This document shows positions 32,945 through 42,225 of a DNA stretch of 64,000 nucleotides, piece by piece. The stretch's first letter is position 1. Each line of letters begins with the position of its first letter. The stretch is from Roseimaritima multifibrata (GTDB taxonomy: Bacteria; Planctomycetota; Planctomycetia; Pirellulales; Pirellulaceae), in assembly GCF_007741495.1 (NCBI RefSeq), contig NZ_CP036262.1:5022001-5086000 (forward strand). Direction: 5' to 3'. Both the position numbers and the translations under genes were made by a program. The notes below the pieces were generated by a model, which was not told the DNA's origin, ran no database searches, and saw only the letters and a list, made by a program, of their open reading frames with translations.

Positions 32945-33124
32945 GAGTGAACACGTAGCCCGGAGGGCGGCAGATACTTGCCGCCGGAGTGGGTATCGCG
33001 AAAAGGAAAGCCCAGCGGGCGACAGAACCATCCTTGTCTGTCGCCCGCTGGACTTTCATGCGCACGCTCGCTAGGTTTCCGCCCGCTGGGCTAAAAGCAC
33101 TGCACCCAGACTCAGATGGGCAGG
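32945..33124. repeat. Dispersed intergenic repeat, copy 2
   Basis: It matches 26036-26165: GTGAACACGTAGCCCGGAGG, GGCGGCAGATACTTGCCG, CCCGCTGG and CTAAAAGCACTGCACCCAGA. It lies between two convergent genes in 490 bp without a gene, where it might also stop transcription. Confidence 0.7.
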
Positions 33125-33301
33125 GTTGAAATCGTCCCCTATAAGTTTAACGTCCCCGAGCCGAAAGCGGTCGTCCGCAAGGCTTTCGGTTCGGAGAACC
33201 GAGCGACATTGATTGTTCCGCTATGATTGAATCCTGCAGCAATAAAATTCACGTCGCGGAGCGAATGGCGACTAAAAGCCACTTTGCCTTTCACCAGGTC
33301 T

Positions 33302-34111
33302 TTACAGCCGGGGAACCAACCACTTGGCGGTTTCGTCAGCGATCACGTTATAGCCCGCGAGGTTCGGGTGGCGATCGCTGTACCAGCCTGGCAACTGCCC
33401 AAGAATGGCATCCAGTTCGTTGCCCATCACCATCACTTGATCGCGATGCACAAAAGGTTCCACCAGGGTGTGATAGTTCGCGGGAACTTTGGCGAGCGAG
33501 TAACGGCGGTAATTCAGCATATTGTACCCTCGTTCAAGTTCCGCAGCGTAGCGTGGGTAGATGTCAAACAGAGGCAGATCGGCCTGTTCGGCGACCGCTC
33601 GCACATGAGCGTTTATCTCCGCACTCGCCTCCTCGCCGGAAAATGGAATGACAGTCATCAGCACAATCTGAGCCGAGGGGTGGTCCTTCTGCAGGAGACC
33701 GATCAGCTCGTGAAAGTCGGCGGGAAATTGTTCATTGAAGTTATCCAGTCGAGCTCGATCATTCAGACCATAGCGAACGAAGATCCAGTCCAGACCTGGG
33801 AGTTTTTCGACGTCTCGTTTGTACCGTCCACCGTCGATCAGGCGGCGGATGTATTCTCCGCTCACGCCTGAATTGATGGCGTGGCACGGAGGTGTTTCTT
33901 CATTCGCCGCCAACAACTGTTCCAAAACCTTTTCTAGATGGGGACCATCGGGACGCAGAATCCGTGGAATGCTCCCTTCGGTAGTGCTATCGCCCAACAG
34001 CAATATCTGCACCTTTCCATCATGCTCCGCCCAAGCCGTTGAAACCAAACCAGGCAAGCAGAGAGCCACAACGACCAACAGCGTTCGACGAGCAATCAAC
34101 GAAAGATTCAT
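33302..34111 (-). CDS. Secreted SGNH/GDSL hydrolase
   Basis: A 269-residue esterase-like protein from ATG 34111. Residues 10-28 (TLLVVVALCLPGLVSTAWA) form a signal peptide. The SGNH blocks are present: GDSTTEG (block I, serine), NSGVSGEYI (block II), VRYGLNDR (block III, asparagine) and DRHPNLAGYNVIADETAKWL (block V, Asp-x-x-His). Proteins of this family deacetylate carbohydrates or cleave esters; planctomycetes have many next to polysaccharide lyases and sulfatases. The substrate is not evident. It is transcribed away from the UvrA2-like gene. Confidence 0.9.
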   Translation of the reverse strand: MNLSLIARRTLLVVVALCLPGLVSTAWAEHDGKVQILLLGDSTTEGSIPRILRPDGPHLEKVLEQLLAANEETPPCHAINSGVSGEYIRRLIDGGRYKRDVEKLPGLDWIFVRYGLNDRARLDNFNEQFPADFHELIGLLQKDHPSAQIVLMTVIPFSGEEASAEINAHVRAVAEQADLPLFDIYPRYAAELERGYNMLNYRRYSLAKVPANYHTLVEPFVHRDQVMVMGNELDAILGQLPGWYSDRHPNLAGYNVIADETAKWLVPRL

Positions 34112-34436
34112 AATCGGGTAACCTTAAAACCGAAGAAGGCATTTATATTAAATCGGGCACAACAAAGCAGGTTAACAGTGTAGTCCCCCCACCGCGTCCA
34201 TTGTTTGTCGCCTTTCGCTCCGCGAAAGAATGTTTTCAGCCCAGCGAACTGGCAAATACTTGCCCCCCACTAGCACAAAACAGATACAAGCACGAAGCAC
34301 AAGCGAGTAAACAAACGACTCGCCGGCGCGAATCCAATTTACTCGCTTGCGCGACGGTCCTGGATACTCGCCTGCGCTTCGTGCTTGTAAACTTTGCCAT
34401 TGCACTCCATTGATTCGATCTTTCCGGAGGAACCTC
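34112..34436. other. Intergenic segment with inverted repeat
   Basis: There is no gene in these 325 bp. An inverted repeat pairs 34285-34309 (words TACAAGCACGAAGC and AAGCGAGTA) with 34365-34389 (TACTCGC and GCGCTTCGTGCTTGTA). The words CACGAAGC and AAGCGAGT recur in planctomycete intergenic repeats. The CGGAGG ribosome-binding site of the next gene is at 34425-34430. Confidence 0.65.
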
Positions 34437-36995
34437 ATCGCTTTATCTAAAACCAAGACGCCGATCCGTAAAGACGTCGACAATGCTCCCGCCCATAGCA
34501 TTCAGGTGCGTGGTGCGCGGGTTCACAATCTTAAAAACGTCGATGTCGATTTGCCTCGAAACGCGATCGTAGTCTTCACGGGGATTTCGGGTTCGGGGAA
34601 GTCCTCGTTAGCTTTTGGAACTTTGTTTGCGGAATCACAGCGTCGGTATCTTGATTCGGTCTCACCCTACGCGCGGCGATTGATTGACCAAGTCGGCGAA
34701 CCGGACGTCGATTCGATTGATGGGTTGCCTCCGGCGGTAGCCCTGCAACAACAACGTGGGACTCCCTCTGCGCGGTCTTCCGTGGGAAGCGTGACAACGA
34801 TCTCCAATGGCCTCCGGATGCTCTATTCGCGTGCGGGGACGTACCCTCGTGGTCAATCGATTCTGTACGCGGACGCGTTCTCGCCGAACACTCCCGAGGG
34901 AGCCTGTCCCCGATGCCATGGGATCGGCCGCGTGTTTGACGTCACGGAGCCGATGTTGGTGCCCGACGATTCGCTCTCGATCCGCGACGGAGCGATCGCT
35001 GCTTGGCCGCCTGCGTGGCAGGGAAAAAACCTGCGTGGCATCTTGGTCACGCTTGGCTACGACATCGACAAACCGTGGAAGAAATTGTCCCGCAAGGCCC
35101 GCGACTGGATTCTGTATACGGATGAAACACCCGAGGTGCCTGTTTATCCGGACCGGGATTGCGAACAAGTGCGTGAGGCGATCAAGCGGGGCGATTCCCC
35201 CAGCTACATGGGCACGTATTCAAGTGCCAGAAGGTACGTGCTGCAATCGTTTGCGACGACTCAAAGCCAACGGACCAAGCAACGAGTATCGCGGTACATG
35301 CAGATTTCGCAGTGCCCTGACTGTCACGGCAAAATGCTGAAACGAGAATCGCTGTCGGTGAAATTTGCCGGGCTGGATATTGGTGAACTATCGCAGTTGA
35401 CTCTGACCGACATGGCGGCAAAACTTCGCGGAGCCATTGCGGACCCGCCGTGTGCAGAGGACAAAAATCCTGAAAAGACAATCGTGGCAACGCGAATCAC
35501 CACAGATATCCTGGCGCGAGTGGAATCGCTAACAACGCTTGGATTGGGATACCTGTCGCTACACCGCAGCACCCCCACCTTGTCACCGGGAGAACTGCAA
35601 CGGTTGCGGTTAGCGACGCAGCTTCGTTCCCAACTGTTTGGTGTCGTCTATGTCCTGGATGAACCCTCCGCAGGTTTACACCCGGCCGACACCCAAGCCC
35701 TGATCGCGGCCCTTGATGAACTGAAGCAAGCGGGCAATTCCATCTTTGTCGTCGAACATGACACCCGGGTCATTCAGCACGCCGACTGGATTGTCGACAT
35801 TGGTCCGGATGCCGGGCAACATGGTGGCGAGGTGATTTACAGTGGACCGATCGAGGGACTGCGTAAGGCTAAGCAGTCACATACCGCGAAATACCTGTTC
35901 AACCATAAAGCGACAGCAAGTTCGGCAGCGGAATCGAGCGTTCGCGAACCTGCAGGCTGGCTGAACCTGGAGGGATTAGAACGAAACAATTTGCACGGGC
36001 TGAATGTTGATTTCCCCCTCGGCGTCCTAACGACCGTGACCGGAGTATCGGGGTCGGGCAAATCCAGTTTAGTCAGCCAAGCACTTGTCGAACTGGTGCG
36101 ACAGTCGCTGGGACAAAAACTGGAAGTGGAAGTTCCCAGCACCGAAACCGATTTACTGGAACAGAGCGAGGAGGTTTCGACCGGTGGGCAGATCGCAGGC
36201 GGGATGGATCACGTCCGGCGTTTGGTCACCGTTGATCAGAAACCGATTGGTCGGACGCCGAGATCAAACCTGGCGACCTACACAGGACTGTTTGATCATG
36301 TTCGCAAACTGTTTGCGGCGACAAGCAAAGCGAAATCGCGTCGATACGATGCCGGACGATTTTCGTTTAATGTGGCGAAAGGCCGATGCTCTAACTGCGA
36401 GGGGGCCGGATTTGTCAGCGTCGAATTATTGTTCTTGCCCAGCGTCTACGCACCTTGCCCCGCCTGTCACGGGCAACGTTACAACCACAAGACTTTAGAA
36501 ATTACCTACCGCGATAAAAACATTGCAGAAGTACTCGATTTGACGGTCGAAACAGCTCATGATTTTTTTGCCGAGGTAGCGCCCGTGCAGCGAGCTCTCG
36601 AGGCGTTGTTGCAGGTAGGACTTGGCTATCTACGGTTGGGGCAACCCGCCACCGAGCTTTCCGGCGGCGAAGCCCAACGCATCAAACTTGCCACCGAATT
36701 GCAGCGGAATCAGCGAGGCGACACCCTGTACATTTTGGATGAACCGACCACCGGTCTGCATCCGCTAGACGTGTCCATGCTGATGGCACAATTGAACGGG
36801 TTGGTGGATGCCGGCAACACCGTGATTCTGGTGGAGCATGACATGCAGGTAGCCAGCCATAGCGACTGGATGATCGACGTCGGTCCGGGAGCCGGAGACA
36901 AAGGGGGCCGCATCGTCGCCCAAGGCCCGCCGAAAAAAGTAGCCCGTTCCAAGAAAAGCCGCACCGCCCCCTTTCTGCGCGAACTGGATCCGTAG
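34437..36995 (+). CDS. UvrA2-like excinuclease ABC ATPase
   Basis: An 852-residue double ABC ATPase related to UvrA. Walker A motifs are GISGSGKSS and GVSGSGKSS; signature motifs are LSPGELQRL and LSGGEAQRI. Zinc-binding cysteines are [19 protein letters not shown] and CPACHG. The step from [12 protein letters not shown] to [16 protein letters not shown] skips the UvrB-binding domain, which defines class II UvrA (UvrA2), linked in other bacteria to drug or damage tolerance. The start is uncertain: ATC 34437 follows GGAGG by six bases, and ATG 34347 is the next candidate but has no ribosome-binding site. ATC gives the usual UvrA2 length. Confidence 0.85.
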   Translation: MALSKTKTPIRKDVDNAPAHSIQVRGARVHNLKNVDVDLPRNAIVVFTGISGSGKSSLAFGTLFAESQRRYLDSVSPYARRLIDQVGEPDVDSIDGLPPAVALQQQRGTPSARSSVGSVTTISNGLRMLYSRAGTYPRGQSILYADAFSPNTPEGACPRCHGIGRVFDVTEPMLVPDDSLSIRDGAIAAWPPAWQGKNLRGILVTLGYDIDKPWKKLSRKARDWILYTDETPEVPVYPDRDCEQVREAIKRGDSPSYMGTYSSARRYVLQSFATTQSQRTKQRVSRYMQISQCPDCHGKMLKRESLSVKFAGLDIGELSQLTLTDMAAKLRGAIADPPCAEDKNPEKTIVATRITTDILARVESLTTLGLGYLSLHRSTPTLSPGELQRLRLATQLRSQLFGVVYVLDEPSAGLHPADTQALIAALDELKQAGNSIFVVEHDTRVIQHADWIVDIGPDAGQHGGEVIYSGPIEGLRKAKQSHTAKYLFNHKATASSAAESSVREPAGWLNLEGLERNNLHGLNVDFPLGVLTTVTGVSGSGKSSLVSQALVELVRQSLGQKLEVEVPSTETDLLEQSEEVSTGGQIAGGMDHVRRLVTVDQKPIGRTPRSNLATYTGLFDHVRKLFAATSKAKSRRYDAGRFSFNVAKGRCSNCEGAGFVSVELLFLPSVYAPCPACHGQRYNHKTLEITYRDKNIAEVLDLTVETAHDFFAEVAPVQRALEALLQVGLGYLRLGQPATELSGGEAQRIKLATELQRNQRGDTLYILDEPTTGLHPLDVSMLMAQLNGLVDAGNTVILVEHDMQVASHSDWMIDVGPGAGDKGGRIVAQGPPKKVARSKKSRTAPFLRELDP

Positions 36996-37089
36996 GATAG
37001 GCTGCCAGGCTGTCAAACCAGTCCGGGCAAGCGGTGTTTTTTAATGGCAGCATCCAAATAGTGTGCTGCGGTAAGGCAACGAATCAGAA

Positions 37090-37164
37090 AATCCCAACCC
37101 GCTGCGTAAGCGAGGGACCGAGAACACGGTCTGCAATCCCTCGCTTACGCAGCGGGTTGGGATT
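37090..37164. terminator. Perfect 28-bp inverted repeat
   Basis: Arms 37090-37117 and 37137-37164 are exact reverse complements (core GCTGCGTAAGCGAGGGA) with a 19-bp loop. It lies between convergent genes and would form a very stable hairpin, so it may be a bidirectional terminator; no T-run follows. Confidence 0.65.
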
Positions 37165-37235
37165 AGTTGCGTCGACGCTCCTAGCCCGAAGGCTTCCGAA
37201 AGAGTTCCGTTTCCGGGCCTGCCCCGGCGGACTCA

Positions 37236-37360
37236 CAACTGGCAGCTACCCACATATGCAATCGAAATGCGGTTCTCCGCCAGCCCCGAATCGCCTAGGC
37301 GATTCGGGGCTGGCGGAGAAGGATGAACGATGACGCAGCAATAGGGTAGCTGCCAGTTGT
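37236..37360. repeat. Nested inverted repeat around a 48-bp palindrome
   Basis: The inner palindrome 37273-37320 is perfect over 48 bp with no loop (centre CGCCTAGGCG). Outer arms ACAACTGGCAGCTACCC (37236-37252) and its complement (37344-37360) flank it. The outer arm and the bases beyond it, up to 37392, recur at 44531-44583. A likely bidirectional terminator or repeat element between convergent genes. Confidence 0.7.
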
Positions 37361-37550
37361 TGTACCGACTGAGACAAGCCCAGCGGAAACAAACAGCTGC
37401 CGAAATCCTCCCCCGCTGCGGCAGCGACTTAGGAACTTATGATCCTTCGCCGCACGACAGCAAACGTCATCAATACTTTTTACGTCCCCCGCGAAAGCGA
37501 CAAGCAATAGAACCACCGTCTGGCGACGGTAGCTACGGCTGCGAGGTCGC

Positions 37551-39020
37551 TTAACGATTCGCTGATATCCACTGGGCTAGCGTTAACAGATTTTTCCGGA
37601 ACGTGACGCTGCGAATCATATCGGCTTCCTGGTCCTCCTTGTGGTACGCCAGTCGTCCCGGTTCCACCCAAGCTCCACGAGCATCCTGCTGCGCGATTAT
37701 CTTTTGCACCTGACTATCGAATTTCGGCGACCGCTTGGCAACTGCCCGCGGCTTTCGAACGTTGAGCTTCTCCACGGGGGTTTCGAGCAGTTTTTGATAC
37801 CTCCGTTCAATACTATTCAGACCAGACGTAACGATAAAACCGTAGTGGGTGGGCATGTTCGTATCTTCGTACGTCAGCTGATAATCAAGCGTAAAGTACA
37901 ATGGCCGATTCGTCTTTAATTCATAGAACCGAGCCAATTTCCCATCGGACCGAAGCGACTTTTTGAAATAGGCCAACGCATCGGGGACCGGTTCGAGAAA
38001 TCGTTTCGCATCCTTTTCATCGGCGGCCGTTCGTTGGTACAGATCCAACAGAATCCGAAGCACTCCCTGGCTCTCACCACCCGAAACGGCGGGCGGTTCG
38101 AACTTGCGTGCCCATACCGGGTGCATGTCCGCATCGTACTGCTGTGCCCAGCCAGGTTGTGGCTGCGGCAGCTGAGCCCAACGCAAGAAATCTCCGCCTC
38201 GGACCGCTCCTTGCAAATAGGCTTTGTCTCCATAGACCTCCCACGCATCCAGCAGCGTTTCGATCAGATCACTGATCGTATTGTCATTCAGCGTATAGAA
38301 AACGCCGTAACTGGTTTTGGTGTAGGTGCGTGACCAAGTCTCCGGAAACGAAGCTTTGATCGGTTTGTCGGGCGTCGCGGCCAATTGCCCTTGGTAACTT
38401 TGCGGCCATGCGCCGCAGGGGTACTGGGATTGCAACACGGCATCAAGCGAGGTCATCGCACATTTGTGAACCGCGGCATCCTTGAACTGCAGTTCTTTGT
38501 CCAACTGCATCATGAACCGAATCGCCGATTGTGTTTTGTCATCGTCGAACGTGGTGCGATTATTCGCGTTTTTCGCATGCGTGCCATCGACTCGATATGC
38601 GTAGCGTTTTCGATCCTCGGGGGCATATTCGATCTTGGTATCCCAGCCTCCCGATTCCAGCTGTCCACGGATCAGGGCATTTGCGGTTTCCTTGGCCGCT
38701 TCCAATAGAACGGGTTCGCCCGTCAATTGATACGCTTCTAAATAGGCGCTGCCAACCGAAGGAGTCGCTGGCGGTTCCATCCAAGCCGTAGTCGTACCGA
38801 CAATCCCTTCGCCTTCGCGTCGTTTCAGGTCGGAAGTGATCTGAAAAACATAGCCACCTCCCGCGGACGCGTTTTCACGAAAGAAAGCAACGGCTTTTAG
38901 CATCGCGTCGGTCGCTTCCTTTTCCGTCGGTGCCTTAGCTTGGCAGTCCTCCACAAACGACCCTGTGATGGACAGAACCGATACCACTAGGCATACAAAA
39001 ATGAAAGGGCAAGAACGCAT
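37551..39020 (-). CDS. Secreted pectate lyase-like protein
   Basis: A 489-residue protein from ATG 39020. Residues 5-26 (PFIFVCLVVSVLSITGSF) form a signal peptide. The helical-barrel pattern matches the pectate lyase (PL10-type) family: FDDDKTQSAIRFMMQL, SQYPCGAWPQSYQ, TLNDNTISDLIETLLDAWEV and GWAQQYDADMHPVWARKFEP. It would cleave polygalacturonate outside the cytoplasm by beta-elimination. Some members of this planctomycete branch have unverified substrates. The gene is monocistronic and faces an SGNH hydrolase and UvrA2 across terminator-like repeats. Confidence 0.85.
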   Translation of the reverse strand: MRSCPFIFVCLVVSVLSITGSFVEDCQAKAPTEKEATDAMLKAVAFFRENASAGGGYVFQITSDLKRREGEGIVGTTTAWMEPPATPSVGSAYLEAYQLTGEPVLLEAAKETANALIRGQLESGGWDTKIEYAPEDRKRYAYRVDGTHAKNANNRTTFDDDKTQSAIRFMMQLDKELQFKDAAVHKCAMTSLDAVLQSQYPCGAWPQSYQGQLAATPDKPIKASFPETWSRTYTKTSYGVFYTLNDNTISDLIETLLDAWEVYGDKAYLQGAVRGGDFLRWAQLPQPQPGWAQQYDADMHPVWARKFEPPAVSGGESQGVLRILLDLYQRTAADEKDAKRFLEPVPDALAYFKKSLRSDGKLARFYELKTNRPLYFTLDYQLTYEDTNMPTHYGFIVTSGLNSIERRYQKLLETPVEKLNVRKPRAVAKRSPKFDSQVQKIIAQQDARGAWVEPGRLAYHKEDQEADMIRSVTFRKNLLTLAQWISANR

Positions 39021-39154
39021 TACAAGTCCTGAAGCGAGGTGTAACCATTACCGTATCGTCGATACGCGATTTCAAACCGGCAGCCTCAATTCTAGCCTCA
39101 GGGAACTTCAACAAGCAATCAATTTTGCAAGTAGCACAGGCTGGCAGCCTGCGT

Positions 39155-40174
39155 CTACCAACGCAGATGTTTCGGTGATAACGCTCCGGCGTGATCGGCG
39201 CCGCAAGACTGAATTAGCCCTGCGACACGTTCGAATGGAGTTCGCAACAGCTCTTCGGCTTGAGCTAAGTAGGGATTGGCCAACGAAGAACGATCCATAG
39301 ATCCCTCCGTTTGCATGGCCTGAGTGATCAGAGGCTGGCACCACCAATCGATCGCCACCGCCTGGACACCAAGAGCAAACATTTTCACGCAGTCGTCGGG
39401 TGTAGGAGCATCGGGCGGCACCACCCACAGATCGGTATTGTCCGATTGCCGGCTAAGTTGCTCCGTCGCTTTCAGCAGTAGCGACGTTAATCGTTCTTCC
39501 CTCAGTTCATCACTATCGTCCAGCCGCAAGATCACGATATCGGGTTTCGCAGCAAGGACAGCCGGCAGTTCATTGGCAAGCCGATAAGGCCCCAAAGAAA
39601 CAGCACAACGAGCGTTTGGTTGCAGGCAGTGGAACTGTTCGATTTTGCGACAGAGCAGAGAAGTGTCTTTGAATTCGGGCAACCAACCGGGTGCCGACAC
39701 GGATTGCGATTCCGGCACGGAAGGGTTTGCATCCTCATCCCCCGCTAAATCCAAACCGAGCCAGCGCGACATTTGTTCGTCCGAATAGGCGTACCGACCT
39801 TGCCAATCACGAGTGCGGGCGAAGCGGAGATCGATCACGTTGGCCGCCATCAGATCTTTGATCCCCAGTCCATAGCGATCGGGGCGATACGGAACCAAGG
39901 AGTGTCCCAGCATCAAATCGCCAAGGTCGTTTTCTCCCAGTTCACATCCCAGGGCGGCTACGGGGACTCGCAGGGCATCGACGGCCATCACAATCGAGGC
40001 AGCGGTTTGCGGCGAAACGTAATACCAAGGCGGGTCATACCAAAAGAACCGCCCTGGGCTGCCAGCCGATTCAGCACGCTGCCGTACTCCTTGCAGCGGC
40101 AGCAGGTCCGTCCACATCTGATCGATGGGCGGTGGCAGAAGGCCAACGTTAGGAAGTAGATCGACTGAGGGCAC
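39155..40174 (-). CDS. Divergent glutamate-synthase-like (FMN barrel) protein
   Basis: A 339-residue cytoplasmic protein. Weak similarity to the FMN-binding domain of glutamate synthase is seen in SPQTAASIVMAVDALRVPVA, then ENDLGDLMLG and TPDDCVKMFALGVQAVAIDW. The typical FMN and iron-sulfur cysteine pattern is absent. It lies 29 bp downstream of a GXGXG-domain gene on the same strand, an arrangement like split glutamate synthase subunits. It may be a related but different enzyme. The DDS-rich stretch in its middle is unusual. Confidence 0.5.
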   Translation of the reverse strand: MPSVDLLPNVGLLPPPIDQMWTDLLPLQGVRQRAESAGSPGRFFWYDPPWYYVSPQTAASIVMAVDALRVPVAALGCELGENDLGDLMLGHSLVPYRPDRYGLGIKDLMAANVIDLRFARTRDWQGRYAYSDEQMSRWLGLDLAGDEDANPSVPESQSVSAPGWLPEFKDTSLLCRKIEQFHCLQPNARCAVSLGPYRLANELPAVLAAKPDIVILRLDDSDELREERLTSLLLKATEQLSRQSDNTDLWVVPPDAPTPDDCVKMFALGVQAVAIDWWCQPLITQAMQTEGSMDRSSLANPYLAQAEELLRTPFERVAGLIQSCGADHAGALSPKHLRW

Positions 40175-40203
40175 CCTGAGTCTCCGCGTAGGAAAGGAAG
40201 CGG

Positions 40204-40956
40204 CTACCGCCAGCTTGGATCGATTTCGCCCCGCGGGCGATTTTTCTCTTCTTCGTAAATCGCTTTGGGAACGATCCGTCGGAATTCGTTGGCGTCCCCT
40301 TTGATCGCCGCATTGATCAGCAGCAGTCCCAACCGCAACCGTTCGCGTTCCCGCAGTCCGGTTTCGACGACTCCGGGCGCCAGCGATTCGGCTTCACCGC
40401 GGATATAGATCGTCGCCTGACCGATCGCTTCGCCAACGCGATTCCCCGCGTTACCACCGACGACGATTGTCCCGCGTCGAGCTCCTACGCCTAGTTGGCT
40501 GCCGACGTCACCACGCACAAAGATCTCGCCGCCACACATCGCGGCACCGCAACTGTTACCAGCGTGTCCATAAACGGCCAGCGTTCCGCCACTCATCGCG
40601 ACTCCGACACCATCGCCGGCACGACCGTAAACGCGAACGGCGCCACCGGTCATCCCATCGCCGACGCCGTTTCCGACATTCCCGCGAATCATCACCTTTG
40701 CCGCTTGGTTATAGGCACAAGCGAAATCGCCAAGATCTCCACCGACGTTAACGCGAATGGATTGGCTCAGCCCCATTAAAGCGGAGTGCTGCCCGGCCGT
40801 GTCGAGGGCATGAACGACCAGCATCGCCCCCTCGTCGGCTTTGACGTTGGTCAACAAAGATTGCAAGGCCAACTGCAAGGCTCGTCCCGATAACTGGGAC
40901 GCCTGGAGCACCAAATCGGGAGAAGCTTTTGAGGTCTTTTTAGCCATGCTTCCCAT
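40204..40956 (-). CDS. GXGXG-domain protein (glutamate synthase subunit 3-like)
   Basis: A 250-residue protein from ATG 40956 or 40947. From residue 65 it consists of repeated beta-helix turns: NVGGDLGDFACAYNQAAKVM, GNVGNGVGDGMTGGAVRVYG, GAAMCGGEIFVRGDVGSQLG and GGNAGNRVGEAIGQATIYIRG. This is the GXGXG fold of the glutamate synthase alpha C-terminus and of formylmethanofuran dehydrogenase subunit C. Planctomycetes encode both, so the pathway is not certain. It lies 33 bp downstream of a tetrahaem cytochrome gene and 29 bp upstream of the previous gene, probably one operon. Confidence 0.75.
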   Translation of the reverse strand: MGSMAKKTSKASPDLVLQASQLSGRALQLALQSLLTNVKADEGAMLVVHALDTAGQHSALMGLSQSIRVNVGGDLGDFACAYNQAAKVMIRGNVGNGVGDGMTGGAVRVYGRAGDGVGVAMSGGTLAVYGHAGNSCGAAMCGGEIFVRGDVGSQLGVGARRGTIVVGGNAGNRVGEAIGQATIYIRGEAESLAPGVVETGLRERERLRLGLLLINAAIKGDANEFRRIVPKAIYEEEKNRPRGEIDPSWR

Positions 40957-40989
40957 CGTATCATCCTTTCCGATCCACTTCGATGTGAA

Positions 40990-42045
40990 TTACTTCCACT
41001 TCGATGGAGCGGGAACGTAGCGGTCGATGGCCTCTAAATCAGAACCGTCTGATTCGCTAGCGAACTGAACACCGATCTGAGCGATTTCGTCGGCAGCGGC
41101 AGAAAGAGGGCCGGCGTTGCCTAGTTTTAGTTTGATCGAACCGTAGACGGCCAAGACTTCAGCCAAACGGCGGTTATTCAGTTTTCCTTGAGCACTCTTC
41201 AAACGTTTTGCGGCTCGGTCGGCCCGTTTCGCTACGGTGACTCCAAAAGTATCCTTCACCGTTGCCGACGCGACGGCTCGCAGGCTACTTTCCAAGTCGG
41301 CGATCAAGCCCGCGACAAACATCACTCGCAAGCGTTGTTTGGTGCTCGCTTCATTGGATTTGCCATTGCTGCGAACAAAGTTATGGCGGACCAGTCCCTG
41401 AGACCAAGTCACCATTTCAAAATCAAGACTGCCTGCGGTATGGCCTCCGACGTTGACCAGTTCTTCATCCCCAACGGTATGACAGCGATAACAGCTTTGT
41501 GCCATCCGGTAGAGGTTATGTGGATTTCGCATCCCGTTGGCGATGCTATTTTCTAGACGTTGTTGGCGATGAGCGGGCGATTCGCTCTCACGTGTCGCTT
41601 GGCTGCCACCGTAATCGTGGTGGATATCCAGCCAGTCCTTGGCCGCTCCATGGCATGATTCGCAGGAGACACCGGAAATCGCGGAAACCTGGTTACCGGC
41701 GGCGGGATCGGCTTGTTGGGTATAGTGACAAGCGACGCAGCGGCCATCGTATTTGATCGACGAGACATTCAATTTGGCAGCAATTTCACGGGCTTCTGGC
41801 CGGCGATGGAGCTGTTCGAAGGTCTGGGAATGGGGCGTTTTCTTCCAGACTTCGACCTCGGAAGCATGGCATTTGACACAAGTCTGCACGCCCAGCACCG
41901 AATGTGGGTCGGCAGCCACGGCCGAATCGCTAGGAGCGGCCATTCCCGACGGGTCAGCAGCCAGGCAGGGAAGGGCGGTTCCCAGCAGCGAAACCAGGAA
42001 AAAACCTAACGCAGCGATTGGATTGATCAATGGAAAAGATTTCAT
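40990..42045 (-). CDS. Tetrahaem cytochrome c-family protein
   Basis: A 351-residue periplasmic protein with a signal peptide (LGFFLVSLLGTALPCLAA, residues 13-30). Four CxxCH motifs bind haem: CVKCH at 56-60, CVACH, CESCH and CYRCH, spread over the first 190 residues with additional histidines (HSQTFEQLH, HHDYGG) as possible axial ligands. This spacing resembles cytochrome c554/NrfB-like multihaem carriers. The last 130 residues form a helical domain without haem. The first gene of an operon with the GXGXG and GltS-like genes. Confidence 0.85.
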   Translation of the reverse strand: MKSFPLINPIAALGFFLVSLLGTALPCLAADPSGMAAPSDSAVAADPHSVLGVQTCVKCHASEVEVWKKTPHSQTFEQLHRRPEAREIAAKLNVSSIKYDGRCVACHYTQQADPAAGNQVSAISGVSCESCHGAAKDWLDIHHDYGGSQATRESESPAHRQQRLENSIANGMRNPHNLYRMAQSCYRCHTVGDEELVNVGGHTAGSLDFEMVTWSQGLVRHNFVRSNGKSNEASTKQRLRVMFVAGLIADLESSLRAVASATVKDTFGVTVAKRADRAAKRLKSAQGKLNNRRLAEVLAVYGSIKLKLGNAGPLSAAADEIAQIGVQFASESDGSDLEAIDRYVPAPSKWK

Positions 42046-42225
42046 CAGATAATGTCGATCAACAGGTCAGAAGCAAGGCAATGGCGGGGGAACCGCCGCT
42101 CAACGGATACTAAAACCTAGGTCACGAATTAGTTCCTGCGCCCTAAACCGACAGGTTTCAGGGCCTTCATTGCCGTTACAATAGTTTTCTCTTGCCCCCC
42201 GACACCTTTTCTCCCCAACCTCTGC

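Noticed and set aside
33223-33871. Plus-strand frames opposite the SGNH hydrolase
   Set aside because: Antisense to a clear family member with signal peptide and catalytic blocks.
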